A stretch of 64,000 nucleotides of DNA from assembly GCA_900175165.2 (NCBI GenBank), contig FWWN02000627.1, forward strand, positions 253,036 through 317,035, read 5' to 3'. The first letter of the stretch is position 1. Every line of letters begins with the position of its first letter. The stretch is from Rhizomucor pusillus (Eukaryota > Mucoromycota > Mucoromycetes > Mucorales > Lichtheimiaceae). Shown one piece after another: positions 31,665-43,784 of the stretch. A model generated the notes under the pieces. The model searched no databases. It was not told the DNA's origin and was given only the letters and a program-made list of their open reading frames with translations. A program made the position numbers and the translations under genes.

Positions 31665-33755
31665 AGTCTTTTTTCTTTTCTCTTGTCCTCGCTTTGCCTT
31701 TCAGACCTAGTTGTCTGTGGTCTTCGTTTTCCCTCAACAATAAAGAACTGGATCATTACGAGGACTCGGACGATCGTTTACTCTCCCAATGATGCCACTG
31801 CAGAAATCCACAACGTACTTCATATTACTGCCTAAAATACGATCATCTAGTTCTCCTCTGCTGTTTAATAAGATCATGGAATCACAGTAGCATCTGGAAG
31901 CCCGTAATTATTTGGCTGCAAAGATAGATTCGAGCTTTAAATTCACAGCATGTTTATTACTGCAGACATTCGCGAATGGATAAGCATAGGTCGAGAACGA
32001 AAATATCGAGATCAAGCTTTTAACTCTTCCCTTGTCTTTTTTCATCAGACACTGCTCCCTTTGTCGTATACAAAATATAAGAACAATTGGGATAACAAAC
32101 TGTAAATCTCTCCATAACGTATCTCTTATCCAATCCTACATACCGATCCTTCTTGCTAGCTTTATAATCCCCCCCCCTTCCCCTGCAGACTGGCTTGGCC
32201 TTTCTGTTGATTACCTGACATATAGTCGAGTACGCATTCTCTTCCGTTACGGCTTCAGCTACGATCATACTTATCTACGGATAACCAGCGATTGTTTTCC
32301 GTTATATATACTCCTAAATGGTTCTATGCGAGCTATGTAGAAAGAATAGGTTATTCTAAATAAACCGCAAACTGTGGTCAGATTCGTTTGAAAGAGAGAT
32401 CGCACTCGGTTATCCGTTCGAGTGAGCATAGTCCGTTACATACAAGAAGAGGTCCGTTTTCTTGCAAGTAAACCTGTTTGCGCGTAATAGGCGTCAAAGA
32501 GAAAGACTCACGGAAAAGTGTGTATTTCTTATTCAAAAGGAATGAAACAGATGTTTATATGCTTCCTACGGCTCATGACTTCCTGACAACTTGGCAGTCG
32601 TGTTACAAAGTTCTCCACATTACAATCCTCGTCGCGCAGCCTTTTGTCAGCCAAATTTTTCAACGTACACTCTCCAATTATCAGGATATCTGCATCTGCT
32701 TTATTTTGCAACGTTTGCTGAATCGGATGTTCTGCCTCTCGCCAAACAGCCAAAAAGGACATCCTGCCATAGAAAGGGCAGTCGAGATTTATGCACTGAG
32801 AGAGCTCGGTAATAATGTTAGACACAGTACAGGGGACATAGTTCAGGGTACTCGTCCACTCGCGTAACGGGAAGACTTGATTTGTCCTCTCGATATCCTC
32901 TTCGCGCAGCCCATGCCCAGTGGCATTACTGTTGTGCGAATCTGCGCTGCACTGTATTCCATGGTCCGATTCGGTTAATAATGCTATTTACAAATGACAA
33001 GTCCGAACAGTTGGCAGTTTACTAGAACTACTGTCCATTATCAGATCCATCGATGTTCGGTATCGATAGTTATGTATCATGGTGCCTATTGTTGCTGGAG
33101 TAATATGGTCCAGCGTTGCAGAGTGTGTATCGTACATCTCATCGAATGAGTAAAGCAGCTGGATCTTCATGGATTGCCTGTTGTTGCATGCATGCATGCT
33201 TTCTCTATTTATCTTGATTTACATCCTTTATATCTTTTACCTAGTAGTGCGGATGTGACCAAGAGACTATCGTTGATGGAATGGAATGAAAGCTAATATG
33301 TAAAAAGTGCGAAAGGAAGCGGCGCGCAGAACACCGCTCTGTAAGTGCCTTGTGGGATCATGCTTAAATCAACATTAAACGTAAGCAAGAATCCGTCACC
33401 CGGTAGTTCTATTTAAGCGTACCGCACAGTGGCCTGTCATTTGCTGCTTACAAGAGACTTTTGTGCAGGAGTGTGCGCACACGTCGGAACCTATCAACGT
33501 TGTTAGTTGTTGTTACCGTACAAACATGTCACAATAAAAAATTGCAGAATTGAGTGTATTGCCTAGCAACAGACGTCGCGTAGGTAGCAATTTTCTCACG
33601 TGGATGTGGTTTTCAACAAGCTGGTTTCTGCCCAGCCGGCGCGTTGGGTCGACTTTATTCTTCCGTTATTTCCCGCCGAGGACGGACCTGCACATGTGAA
33701 TTAAAGAGCGGGAAAATTTTGACTATTCACTTCTTCCACCCACCTCTTACCTGCA
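31665..33755. other. Intergenic, gene-poor
   Basis: About 2.1 kb. A 98-codon minus-strand frame at 32529-32825 lacks similarity and neighbouring exons. A C9 run lies near 32170. The last few hundred bases must contain the succinyl-CoA ligase promoter. No gene seen. Confidence 0.4.
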
Positions 33756-35156
33756 ATGTTGAGATCCACCGTTACAAAGTTGGCGCGTTCCCAGGGTAAA
33801 GAGCACACGGGAGAATACTAGTCAGCGGGAGTTTGCGGTTTTTACTCACGAGTGTCTGCTCGCGCAGCTCTTGCTCGCCGTACCTTTGCCAGCCAATCCG
33901 GCGGCTACGAGTCCACAGCAAGGAACTTGATGATCAACAAGAACACCAAGGTCATTTGCCAGGGCTTCACCGGTAAACAGGTAAATATTGGGACTGAACT
34001 CTCGAGGTACTCGAGCAAAGAGAGTTGCTAAGGACGTTTTGATAAATAGGGTACTTTCCACTCTGAGCAAGCTATCGCGTACGGCACCAACGTCGTCGGT
34101 GGTGTTTCTCCAAAGAAGGCTGGCCAAACTCACTTGGGCCTTCCCGTCTTTGGCTCTGTCCGTGAGGTATTTAATAGTAGGAAGAAAAAGAAGGGAGGCC
34201 CAGCTCGTCGGATACTGATAAATAGGCCTGTACATTGTTAGGCTGTTCAAGAAGTCAAGCCCGATGCATCTGTTATCTACGTCCCTCCTCCCGGCGCTGC
34301 CGCTGCCATCTTGGACGCTATTGAAAACGAAATCCCTCTCGTTGTTGCCATCACTGAAGGTATCCCTCAGCATGACATGGTCCGCGTGAAGCAGGCTCTT
34401 ATGACCCAGAACAAGACGCGCCTTGTCGGCCCCAACTGCCCTGGTATCATTGCTCCTGAGCAGTGCAAAATTGGTATCATGCCCGGCCACATCCACAAGC
34501 GTGGCAAGGTTGGTATCGTTTCTCGTTCCGGTACCTTGACCTACGAAGCTGTCAACCAGACCACCCAGGTCGGTCTCGGTCAGACCTTGTGCGTTGGTAT
34601 CGGTGGTGACCCTCTCAACGGTACCAACTTTATCGACTGTCTCTCCATCTTCTTGGAAGACCCCAACACTGAAGGTAAAACTTGGTATATTGATGCAAAA
34701 CGTCAAGTAAAATTGACGAACTCGCCATTTTACAGGTATAATCATGATTGGTGAAATTGGTGGCACTGCTGAAGAAGAAGCCGCCGAGTTCTTAAAACAA
34801 TACAACTTGACCCGTGAAGTACCAAAGCCTGTCGCTTCCTTCATTGCCGGTGTCACTGCCCCCCCTGGCCGCCGAATGGGTAAAAAAAATTCTTTATCAT
34901 AAAAGCCTTTGCTGCTGATGCTCACGGGTTCATTGTTCCTAGGTCACGCTGGTGCAATCGTTTCGGGCGGCAAAGGAACAGCAAAGGATAAGATTGCTGC
35001 TTTGAAGAAGGCCGGCGTCCATGTCACTCCCTCTCCTGCCAATCTCGGCACCACTCTCCTTGAGGTAAATGTTTTCTATATATATCCGGATCAAAACACA
35101 CAAGATTACTAAATATGATATTTGTTCTTTAGGCCATGAAAGCCCAAGGCTTGTGA
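33756..35156 (+). CDS. LSC1: Succinyl-CoA ligase alpha subunit, mitochondrial
   Basis: Seven exons (33756-33795, 33868-33980, 34050-34166, 34242-34674, 34736-34879, 34943-35064, 35133-35156) encode 330 residues. With the beta subunit it converts succinyl-CoA to succinate in the TCA cycle, making ATP or GTP. A basic matrix-targeting leader is followed by the CoA-binding Rossmann domain ([20 protein letters not shown], then [16 protein letters not shown]). The ligase domain includes [34 protein letters not shown] and the phosphorylated His in [15 protein letters not shown]. Exon 2 has two in-frame candidate acceptors 15 nt apart (33853 and 33868). I prefer the CAG at 33865-33867; the other would add five residues to the leader. 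The final exon is 24 nt. Confidence 0.97.
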
Positions 35157-35361
35157 TTAGATTCTAATAGAAACTCCCCATCCTCTTGTATTTCATCTCG
35201 ACGATAAAAGCCTGGAAAAGGATATACACTTTGAATATAGTATCTTGTTCAAGATCAGAAAGCATTGGTCGATCCAATTTTACATTCCGAAATAGAACAT
35301 GGAGGGAAGGAAACTTTAGAGATAGAGAAAGGCTCTGGGCGTTTCATTTTTATTTTCGGTT

Positions 35362-37491
35362 TCATCCACAAAATAAAGAATCTTTCCTTTCGCTATTCCG
35401 CTTTTTTACATTAGATTCGTCTTCAATTTGATGAGATGAAGCTGCAGACGCTGTGGAAGTTGAGGAGCTACTTGAACTTGAGCGTCTACGTAACCGCCGT
35501 AAATTGTGGACCTGCAAATGTGACGAAGACGTCGAGGTGGTTGTCTGATAGCAGCTGTGATGCCGTGGGGTGGAAAATACATCGACAACGGGAGGACTCG
35601 GTGTAGAAGAAGTCGATGAGGATGACGCGACCGTGTTGTTGGATCCCAAATGTAAATGTGAGAATTCACTGCTTATCGCGCTCGCGCTCGTTGTCGTCAC
35701 AATGCCATTGCTTCCACCACCGCCGCCATTGCTATCGTCACAGTTTTCGACCAGTATTCCTGCGCTAACTGAAGGGACATTGCTGCTACCGACATTGCTG
35801 TTGCTGCCAGTGGCACCACCGTCGCTGCTACTGCCTACTACAGCGGTAGATGATGTCCCAGAAGCAGTTGTTGCCGTTGATGAAGTCGGATAACGTAGAT
35901 GGTGATGATGGTGGTGATGATGGTGGTGGTGAAGATGATGAAGGGCGTGGTCAGGTGTGGTAGCTCGTCGATTGTTAGCAGAAGACGCGGAGGAGGAAGA
36001 GGTATTGGCGGAGGAGGATGTACCGGGGTTAGCAGCGGTCGTGGTAGTGGAAGAGGAAGGTGATGCAGCGTTGGAGATGCAGCCCACACTCGCAGAACAT
36101 GATGGTAAAGCTGCATTGGAGGATTCGGATTCCCCGGCTTCCAAATCCGGTCTCGTCATCCTGTATCTCTTATTCATATCCGCGGCATCGTTGCTTGATG
36201 TCCTGCGATGATGGCGCCGCCAAGTCAGGTTACTCGACATTGCTTCCTCTCCGGTCTTGTCAGTCGCGGACAAGGAGGAGTCACTGCTTGCAACTGGGGA
36301 GCTATGTCCAATCACTGTACTAGCAGATGGTATGCTTTCCATTGCTACAGAATCTCTGCTGCAGCTAGTCACGTTGCTGTTGCTGCTGCTGCTGCCAGCG
36401 AGGGCGGTGGTACCGTTGCTGTCGCTGCTGCAAGTCTTCTGGTCGTCTAGCAATACGTCAGAGCTAGATGATGATGATGATGCCTCGGCGCCCAGCCAGT
36501 TGCCACTATCCTGCCGATTTGATCTCTTTTTGCGTCTGCTCAGCTTTGCAGTCAGAGCTTCTCTCTCGTGGCGAGCGGCCTCTTGGAGCATAATACATTT
36601 CAGCTTGTAGTCAATGTTGGCTCTGCTCTGGAGATACATGAAAAACTCTGAGAGTTTTGAGAAATCCCAGTCTTGCGTGAAAGCGCGAAGGAAGCGTTCT
36701 CGCTGGGCATTCTCTGCAGTGACATACGGCGGCGTCGCAAGGATGGCCGTAATCAACGTGGCTGTGTACTGCGTAGCCCAGTTCTGCGTCAAGTGTCTGA
36801 GTAGGTAGGCTCGTTTCAAATCGCCTGCACTAGCTTGTCAGCAAAAACGACCCTTTTCCTTTTCTTCGCTCTTTCATTACCGGTGTGGTCCAACCAGTCC
36901 ACGGTCACATGGCGCACCAGGATGCTGGTGCTTTCCCAACGCCAGTCAGCTACCAGCCATTTCAAGGCGTTGGCAACACGGTCCAAAGAGTATTCGTTGG
37001 CAATGCGATGCAGATACATTGCCGTTACAAGCACGTTATCTTCAGACTTTAGCCACGAATAAAACGTTGCATCATACAATTGATCCATTCGTTTGATGTT
37101 TCGATGTACGTCTCGCCAGTCACCCGTCTCCTGCTGCACGCTCTCTGGAAGGTCCTTACACGACTGGTCTGTAGTAACACAAAGGGATGAGAATGAACGG
37201 GTTCGGATACGCTTGGATACTACTAGTTCCAAACTGAAAAACCTCGGACTTGCCTGTATCCACAGCTATGCCAGCCCACTCTGCTACCGTCATTGCATGA
37301 TGTGGTGGTTGAGATGGAGAAAGGATAGAGGAGAATGGGTCGGTGACAGTTGAATGAGCGGCGGAATGGGAATGAGAAGAGGGATGAGCGGTATACTGGT
37401 TATCAAAGTTGTAAGGCAAACGGTTGGACATTGTGGCTGTGTTGCCATCGGCTGGAGCATGCAGGTCGTCGAAATGTGCTCCAGTGGACAT
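35362..37491 (-). CDS. Ser/His-rich protein with an N-terminal all-alpha domain
   Basis: Three exons read leftward (37491-37254, 37168-36881, 36824-35362) encode 662 residues. Residues ~80-270 look like a folded helical domain: RMDQLYDATFYSWLKSEDNV, SLDRVANALKWLVADWRWES, LVRHVTVDWLDHTG, then LLRHLTQNWATQYTATLITA. This part recalls helical regions of large transcription cofactors, but I cannot name a family. A basic stretch (KLSRRKKRSNR) follows. The C-terminal ~350 residues are low complexity, mostly Ser, Thr, Asn and Gly, with an uninterrupted run of 11 His. Intron 1 (37253-37169) has a GC donor, AG-GCAAGT, which the frame requires. The gene converges with LSC1, with 205 bp between stop codons. 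Function unknown; a nuclear regulatory role is only a guess from composition. Confidence 0.75.
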
Positions 37492-37510
37492 TGGTGCTCA
37501 TTCGATAACG

Positions 37511-37532
37511 GAGAGAGAGAGAGAGAGAGAGA
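37511..37532. repeat. (GA)n microsatellite
   Basis: An uninterrupted GA run directly upstream of the Ser/His-rich gene, about 20 bp from its ATG, so within the 5' leader or core promoter (CT-rich on the coding strand). Confidence 0.8.
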
Positions 37533-37646
37533 CAGCGATCACGAAAGGAAAAAGGAAAAAGGAAAAAAAAAAGCAAGACCCTCAGCTGCTGTTGTGGGAC
37601 GAGAGAACGAGTAGCGGGTTTGTCTTCTCCGCCTAACTCTTTCATC

Positions 37647-38964
37647 TCACGGCGAACGCCTGTGTGACAACCATTGTTCAATGTCCTGCAAACAAACATC
37701 AGGATGCCGTTTAAAGTAATCCTCTATGTCTTTACAGCTCTTCATATCTTGGACAATTTCTTGGATCCTTTGGACCTGCCATGCAGGATCAGGCTGCAGT
37801 CTGGCTTGTGTCTGTTCAACTAACCGGCGAGCAATGCATGCTAATAGCTGGCAAAAGATTGTCCAATCCCAGCCGCTGTGGACCAGCAATAATCTTTGGC
37901 AAGTGTCTACAAATTCCTCGTGAGGCATTTCGGTACGCAAGTCTTCAATCGAATGCTCCACACTCCTGAGATCGGCTTGCAAGGATCGATACGTAAAGAG
38001 AAGATTACATGCGTTTGACCAATTATGGTTGATCGAGATGGTAGGTCCAATATTCTCTACTTGATGGAACCAACCACTTGGCACAAACAAGGTCTCGCCA
38101 TCTCTCTGATACAACACAATTCTTTCCGCCTTGTTAAAGTTGGGAAACTGCTTTGTGTCGACCTGGCGGATATCGTAGGGGAAATTACCCAGCGTGTCGC
38201 ATAGAAGATGCTCTTGATCAGGGTAGAACAAGGTCCATTTCTTGATGCCACAGATATTACTTGACCATGAATAGGATCTATATTTACGTTAATTTATTTT
38301 TCTTGCTCTCTATTTCCTTGGTTTGATTATTGTTCTTGTTCCCCCCCCCCCACCCTGCCTTGCCCTTCTCTTTCTTTATACTTACCGAAATACGTCGGCG
38401 TGGAAAGGAGTGAATGTCCCATCACCACCCATGTAAACAAACCGATAATCATCCTTGTCACCTTGGAGCCAAAACTCGTTCATCCAATCATCTATAGTTT
38501 TCTGTTTATTATACTTTTGTCCCATCAAGGGTCACGCAAAGGGGGCAAGGAATGGAAGGCACGCTGTTGTTACCTACAAAGATATCTGGCACCGTGTATG
38601 CTTCGTATTCTGGGAAAGCTCGGCAAAAATGCCAATCTTTCAAATAGAAGCGACCTTGTTGCCACACGTCGACAAAGTCGGAAAACTTCATATCTGTTCG
38701 CTTCTGATCGGTAAAGTGACGTTCGCTGCAATCGGCCACTTGAGCTGTAGCTTCGCCAAACGCTTGACGCAAGTATTCGAATCTCGGAATGGACGATGGT
38801 TGCTCAGGATCTGACGAATCTACTACCGGCTCGACCCATTCTCGACGAGCTCTCCAATGCGCAGTGAGTTCAGGGCCGACAAGTGCGGGAAGGTTCGGCT
38901 TCAAGTGGTGCTCGAGAAAGTATTCGTAACTGGGTGGTTTTTCATAGTAAGGAACGCTTTGCAT
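37647..38964 (-). CDS. JMJD4: JmjC-domain oxygenase, JMJD4-like
   Basis: Three exons read leftward (38964-38574, 38491-38386, 38277-37647) encode 375 residues. JMJD4-type enzymes are Fe(II)/2-oxoglutarate oxygenases; human JMJD4 hydroxylates a lysine of the translation release factor eRF1. The N-terminal part includes FYLKDWHFCRAFPEYEAY. The iron ligands fit H161 and D163 (in TPFHADVFRSYSWSSNICG) and H237 (in VPSGWFHQVENIG), followed by SINHNWSN, a hallmark of this subfamily. A helical C-terminal region (~120 residues) follows. The start ATG at 38964 is the first in frame. Intron 2 carries a run of 12 C on the plus strand near 38341. The function is taken from the family; the sequence match is strong. 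Confidence 0.9.
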
Positions 38965-39085
38965 GATGATCAAATGATTGGAAATTTTTTTGCAAGAAAC
39001 AAGAAAAAAAATGTACAGAATGGTATATTATAAGGGAAGAAATAGAAAGGTAAAAAAGGAAAAGGAGAATATAACATTGCTACAC

Positions 39086-40338
39086 TCATTTTGATGTTGT
39101 GGATGCTGTACTGCCATATCGTGGTATACGTTGCTGATGAGAAGCAGAGTGATACGTGGGTGGATGACTGGATGAATACGAATGTAAACTTGAACGAGAC
39201 CAGGGAGGATGCCGTCCGAGGATTGGGCTGCCTGACCGTCCGTTGCTCAAGGAACTTGGGCTTCCTGGAGAACCATCGAGCCAGGCATTGCTCTGCGTGG
39301 ATAGTAACGTCATGTATGTTCTTTCCTCCTCTGCGTCTTTTTCGATCATGATAGCCAGGATCACGCATGTCAGCAGGGCCGTCAACTAGACACATGCGTG
39401 AATGAGTGAGCACTCGTTTCTTTCTCTCGTTTTATCCACCATGTAATACCTTGATTGCTAGTAATACGAGACCCGTCGCTAAAATGTACTCCCGCCAATC
39501 CGCTAACGTGGCTACTATTGTTTCCTTGCATCCAGCTGCAGCGTACGCTGACGGAGTAGTCATGCCAGGACATGTTGAGGAAGGTATTGGTCGATCATGG
39601 GGTGAATTGTACCCGCAGCACTGAAATCTGTGGGAAAAAAATGTTAAGGGTTGACCATGCGTCAAGTCACCATTCGTTCCAATACTTGCGCTTGTTCTAC
39701 GTTTAACAAGAATTTTGAATCGTGTTCTGCAAAAAAGTCCCAAGATACGCTCGCGTAGTGATCCATCTAAAAGATTGGAATTTCGGAGGTCGCTTAGCAC
39801 ACCGCTGCTGCTGCTTGCCTATATCCTCCTTCATCCAGCACCACCGCAACCCCCGCCCCTCCCCTCGCTCCTCCAAATAATACCTCTCGGCGGTGGGCGT
39901 ACGCTAAAGCGATCAGGACGACCTCGATGATCAAAAACAGAGCCGTTGCGCCGCTGTATGATTTCAAGAATCCAGAGTGTTCAATGTGTGCGCCGAAATA
40001 CGCAATGAAAGATATAACTGCGACGATAAATCCGACAGCGACGAGGACGATAGATACAGTGGGGCTGATGATAGGAGCGTTGATGGTGTAGGCGCCTAGG
40101 TGGAAGTGTAAGCTATTCCCATTGTTGTTTTTCTCCCCTCCCCGCGTTTGTTTGAGCTGTAAGTACCGAACGATAACAGTGCAAGACCTGCCACCTAGTA
40201 AGCTGGGCGGTTCAGCTGCCAAGAAAGAAAGTGACGATCGTCGCAAAAGAAAGAGAGTCAAGTTACCGTGAACAGGAGGTGGAACAAGGCAACAGGTTCG
40301 CGCAATCCTTGGGACCGCCGAGCCAATGAGTCCTCCAT
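39086..40338 (-). CDS. Tetraspanin
   Basis: Five exons read leftward: 40338-40267, 40194-40167, 40095-39884, 39818-39450, 39385-39086. The product has 326 residues. Four membrane spans are visible: around FHLLFTVAGLALLSFGAY, IVLVAVGFIVAVISFIAYF, ATALFLIIEVVLIALAYA, and LATGLVLLAIKLTALLTCVILAI. The large loop between spans 3 and 4 has the diagnostic CCG motif (FQCCGYNSPHD) plus two further Cys for disulphides. A Ser- and Pro-rich cytosolic tail of ~85 residues ends the protein. Tetraspanins organise membrane microdomains; fungal ones act in polarised growth and host or surface penetration. Exon 2 is only 28 nt but encodes part of span 1 and is needed to join LFT to GAYTIN. The loop between span 3 and CCG looks somewhat long, so an unseen intron there is possible. 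Confidence 0.85.
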
Positions 40339-42180
40339 TAACAAGCTATGCAAGCAGACAAGAGAAAAGAGAAAGACAAGGAAAAATGGTCTTTAGGAAA
40401 ACTTTAAAACCGAAAAAGTCAAAGGGCTTCATGCTTGTGCATTCCCGGGCTCGTCCATCCATTCATTACTTTAATGGAAATACTCTCGCCACTAGAATGC
40501 GCGCTTGACATTTTTCTTTATGTCATCCTACTCTTCGATGCCTCTGCTCTGCATCTGCTCTTGCACGCTTGCTCTCCCTCTCTCTTTGAACACGGTGGTG
40601 TCACGGAACACAACAGGTGCTTTTTGCTCTAAAGCAACGAAACTCAGCCTGCTGTTATTCAGTGTGCCTGATCAGGCTCTCACCTTTTTTTGCTGGCCTG
40701 CCGAAGGGCCGACGTAATAAAACAACAGAGTATCCGGTCAGAAATGAAATTGCAACCTCAAGGAAAATACTTTTCCTTTGTGAAAATAACAGATGCAATG
40801 TCCTGTATACGCTGTTGCTGCATGACGGAATGCGGCTCTCTGGGAAGCGGAAGAACAGCTGACAAGATCATCACTTGGCATCTTTTTGTTTGCAAAGTTG
40901 TCCTACAGCAACAAGGTTTCTTGAATGTATTTGTATCCATTCTTGGATGTAGTGCGACGTATCTTTGAGCTGCACCGATTACGTTTCTGCAAAGGAATAC
41001 GCTTCTATATTTGATGATCCCTGTTTGTGCAATGACCGAGAAATGGGAAAAGGAGGCAGAAAAAAGGAAAAAGAATAGAGTCATTCAAGTCGTACACAAG
41101 CCCAAGTGGCTCTATTTTGTGAATAAACACGCTGCAGTCGAGTACATACGTGACAAGCTAGCAACATAATAGGTGGATCAACTACTTGTTGGATACTGAG
41201 CATTCATCTCTACTAGACGCAGTTTGATGATTTGGGCAAGATCATTTTGAAGAAGACTCGTCTTGTCAAGACTTGGAACAAGCAGTGATGTGTATGTATT
41301 CATCACATCTTATATAAATGACATTTTACGGATGGTTGGTATCACGCGACCTGTCCCTGCATTGGATTGTCAACCGGGATCTCTCAAAGCTAGAAATGTT
41401 GAATACATGGACATTCGTTGTATCGTAAAGGTATACATCGGAAGGAGGCGAGTCGGACAAGACTGACAAGTGAGGAGCGGATGATCATCATGTTGCAAAA
41501 ACGCAGCACTCGCAGTGAGGATAGCATGTTTGCAATAGTCCGACATCGAATGATGTTATTATCGCTTGCATTTCTAGGAATTCTCTGACTAAACTATATA
41601 ACTTGCAAGCGCGCCGCTGTTATATATCTTTTCTACTGTCCAATTCTTCATTTTTTAACTCAATTATTTCTTGAGCTAAATAGTCTAGGTCTACGATATA
41701 TACCTGCACGATTCTCTATTCCGCTAAGCATATGCAATTTAAAAAAATGCATAGCAGAAATATGTCATTTACATGGTATCTTTTTGCTGTAACGGACAGG
41801 AATCAAATATGTAGAAAACTTCGCGTTTGCAAAAATAAGGAAGATAATAAGGATAATGATGTAGTAAGTATAGAGAATCATTGTGTATACAAGTGAGCAT
41901 AATCATTTGCATAATATCTTGTAAATGTATATGTACAAGAGGATAATACACGACTAGAACCTGGGGATATCGTCAAGAAGAAGCAAGGCGGTTTATGCAT
42001 TTTTTAGGGAAGCCCTCTGGGTTCGGGCAATCAAATCTCGACATGAAAAATGGGTTCCATGAAAAACGGGCGTGCATGCTTGCTTTTGCCGCTCTCTGTT
42101 CTTCTGGCTCTTTTTTTATTTCTTTCTTTCTTTCCTATTTCCTCCCTTGCTCTGACGTGCACCCGCACCACTATCTTTGC
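40339..42180. other. Intergenic
   Basis: About 1.8 kb with only short frames. CTATATAAC near 41595 looks like a TATA box but has no convincing gene nearby. The last 186 bp are an open upstream extension of the next gene. Confidence 0.4.
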
Positions 42181-42789
42181 ATGCTGACGCACCGCAACAA
42201 CAGCAACTTGGTTTTAAACGGCGGCGTTTCTGACCTAAAATCACGGCAGCAGCAACCAGAACAGGAGGACGATTTTGAAGACGCACCGTTTGTGGAGACC
42301 ATGAGTCGCCGCCGACCTTACAAACCCAACGACCTCAGCGATGTAGGCTCCGATCGCGACGATTTCGGCGATGGCAACAAGGATCGCTTTATTGAGCTTG
42401 CACAGGCAGCGTTGGAGGAAGCCACGCTTGAAGATGAACGCAAGGGAGTTATTCAAGAAGTAGTGGAGGCGCTCATTGCAAAAACGGGTGCACCGCTTGT
42501 TGCCGAGGTAATCTCTGAACAGCTGCGATCGCAAGAAGTTATCGAACGGATAGCAGAGTCATGTGAGGAAGAGGAGGAGCGGCGGCGGCGACGGTCCCGG
42601 GAGCATGTCTTTGCGCCAAGCATGCTCAAGGAACCACCAGACGCCGTGTTTGATGGAAGCAGTACTGTGAGTAATCGTCGATGGCTTATTTCTGAATATA
42701 TCTGGAAACTATTTCGAATCCTCCTGCTAGCTAGCCTGGTAGGCCTCGTTTACCATTTCATGTGCGCCTTCCATCACGATTTGTTTTGA
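42181..42789 (+). CDS. Hypothetical tail-anchored protein
   Basis: A single exon. The frame opens at an ATG at 41995 (264 residues), but I prefer the ATG at 42181 (202 residues) because the upstream part looks like an untranslated leader (CTTT-rich, with a hydrophobic Phe/Ser run). The middle is acidic and charged (FEDAPFVETMSRRRPY; ELAQAALEEATLEDERKGV; EEEEERRRRRSREHV), probably helical. The end is one hydrophobic span, IWKLFRILLLASLVGLVYHF, followed by ~9 residues. That suggests a C-terminal anchor in the ER or outer mitochondrial membrane with the bulk in the cytosol. No family recognised. Confidence 0.55.
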   Translation: MLTHRNNSNLVLNGGVSDLKSRQQQPEQEDDFEDAPFVETMSRRRPYKPNDLSDVGSDRDDFGDGNKDRFIELAQAALEEATLEDERKGVIQEVVEALIAKTGAPLVAEVISEQLRSQEVIERIAESCEEEEERRRRRSREHVFAPSMLKEPPDAVFDGSSTVSNRRWLISEYIWKLFRILLLASLVGLVYHFMCAFHHDLF

Positions 42790-43145
42790 TTCTTATTATA
42801 TATATCCAATCCCCAACAAACTCTCCATTATCTTTATATTTCTGTTATCCTTTACCCCGATTCCCTCTCTCTCTCACACACACCCTTTCTTCCTACATCT
42901 CATCCCGCAACCCACCCACACACATACGCACACACGCTTTATTATTCTTCTGTTATCTCTGCATGTACACGCGGTTAAGCCCCGTTTTATAGCATTTTTC
43001 ACATATTAAAAGAACAAGAATTTGACGTAAAAAAAGCGGGCCAATTACGAGATCAAGAACAAGATGGGTACATGCATTAGCGGGCATACGACTCGCGCGC
43101 GCGCGCGTTCATCTGCGTTTGTGTGTGTTTGTCCCAGCTCTTGGC
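42790..43145. other. Intergenic, low-complexity
   Basis: A CT- and CA-rich stretch (about 42860-42930) and an alternating (CG)7 run at 43094-43107. The surrounding genes converge here. No gene seen. Confidence 0.5.
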
Positions 43146-43784
43146 TTACGAGGCCGTTCTACTGCGATGTTGTCTTTTCCTCAGCAGAGTTCGTTCAATG
43201 TAGGCCTTTGGATCTTCGTCGTCTTCACTGTGCCACGTCCATTCATCGTCTGCGTCTGCTGTTGACACGCTTGATTTTCGCTCCACGTTCCGTAGCTGAA
43301 AGTGCTGCACGTCTCGTTGATCCGTCTCTGCTTCTTCGTCTTCTTCTGATTGTCGCCGTCGTTCCGCCTCGTCATCGTTCTTTTCCATTGTCGCATCATC
43401 GTTATCATCCGCCCCTTGTCGGTGAGTCTTTGACTTGTCAGAGCCCCAAGTTGCTGACAAGAGCATCGCCGAGAACGCCTCCACAGCGAACCCAGCGCAC
43501 CCGCCAATAAGTGCACCGCAGCCAACGACTATCAACAGATAAAACAGGATCGGGTATAGAGTGTGGAACATGACGGCAATGTGCGAAAGTATCCATGTGA
43601 TTGCGTGCCATATCCATCGTGCAGGCGAACATGCATAGTATGTTGCAGATTTTACGACATCAACGAAACTGTAGCACAGCCTCAGCGGTGCGTAGCTTGT
43701 TATCACTTCCACCGTGGTCGCAGCAGCGCCGCTTTTGATAAACAGAGCTGCAGGTATTATGAAGAGTGATGCAACAAGAGACAT
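43146..43784 (-). CDS. Hypothetical membrane protein with acidic tail
   Basis: A single exon encoding 212 residues. The N-terminal half has hydrophobic segments near residues 1-20 (LVASLFIIPAALFI), 55-78 (WIWHAITWILSHIAVMFHTL) and 78-105 (ILFYLLIVVGCGALIGGCAG). The C-terminal half is highly charged, rich in Asp, Glu, Arg and Gln (DDNDDATMEKNDDEAERRRQ), ending in a basic stretch. The layout suggests an ER or Golgi membrane protein with a cytosolic tail. No family recognised. The start ATG at 43784 begins with the first hydrophobic segment. Confidence 0.6.
   Translation of the reverse strand: MSLVASLFIIPAALFIKSGAAATTVEVITSYAPLRLCYSFVDVVKSATYYACSPARWIWHAITWILSHIAVMFHTLYPILFYLLIVVGCGALIGGCAGFAVEAFSAMLLSATWGSDKSKTHRQGADDNDDATMEKNDDEAERRRQSEEDEEAETDQRDVQHFQLRNVERKSSVSTADADDEWTWHSEDDEDPKAYIERTLLRKRQHRSRTAS

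Noticed and set aside
32529..32825. 98-codon minus-strand frame
   Set aside because: No recognisable similarity, no flanking exons, and an overlapping plus-strand frame of similar length. Likely chance.
33846..34925. 359-codon minus-strand open frame
   Set aside because: It is antisense to succinyl-CoA ligase exons and runs through its introns.
39520..39700. An intron before the CCG motif of the tetraspanin
   Set aside because: An acceptor-like CCCACAG exists, but no GT or GC donor upstream gives the required phase. The exon is left continuous, with the loop noted as long.
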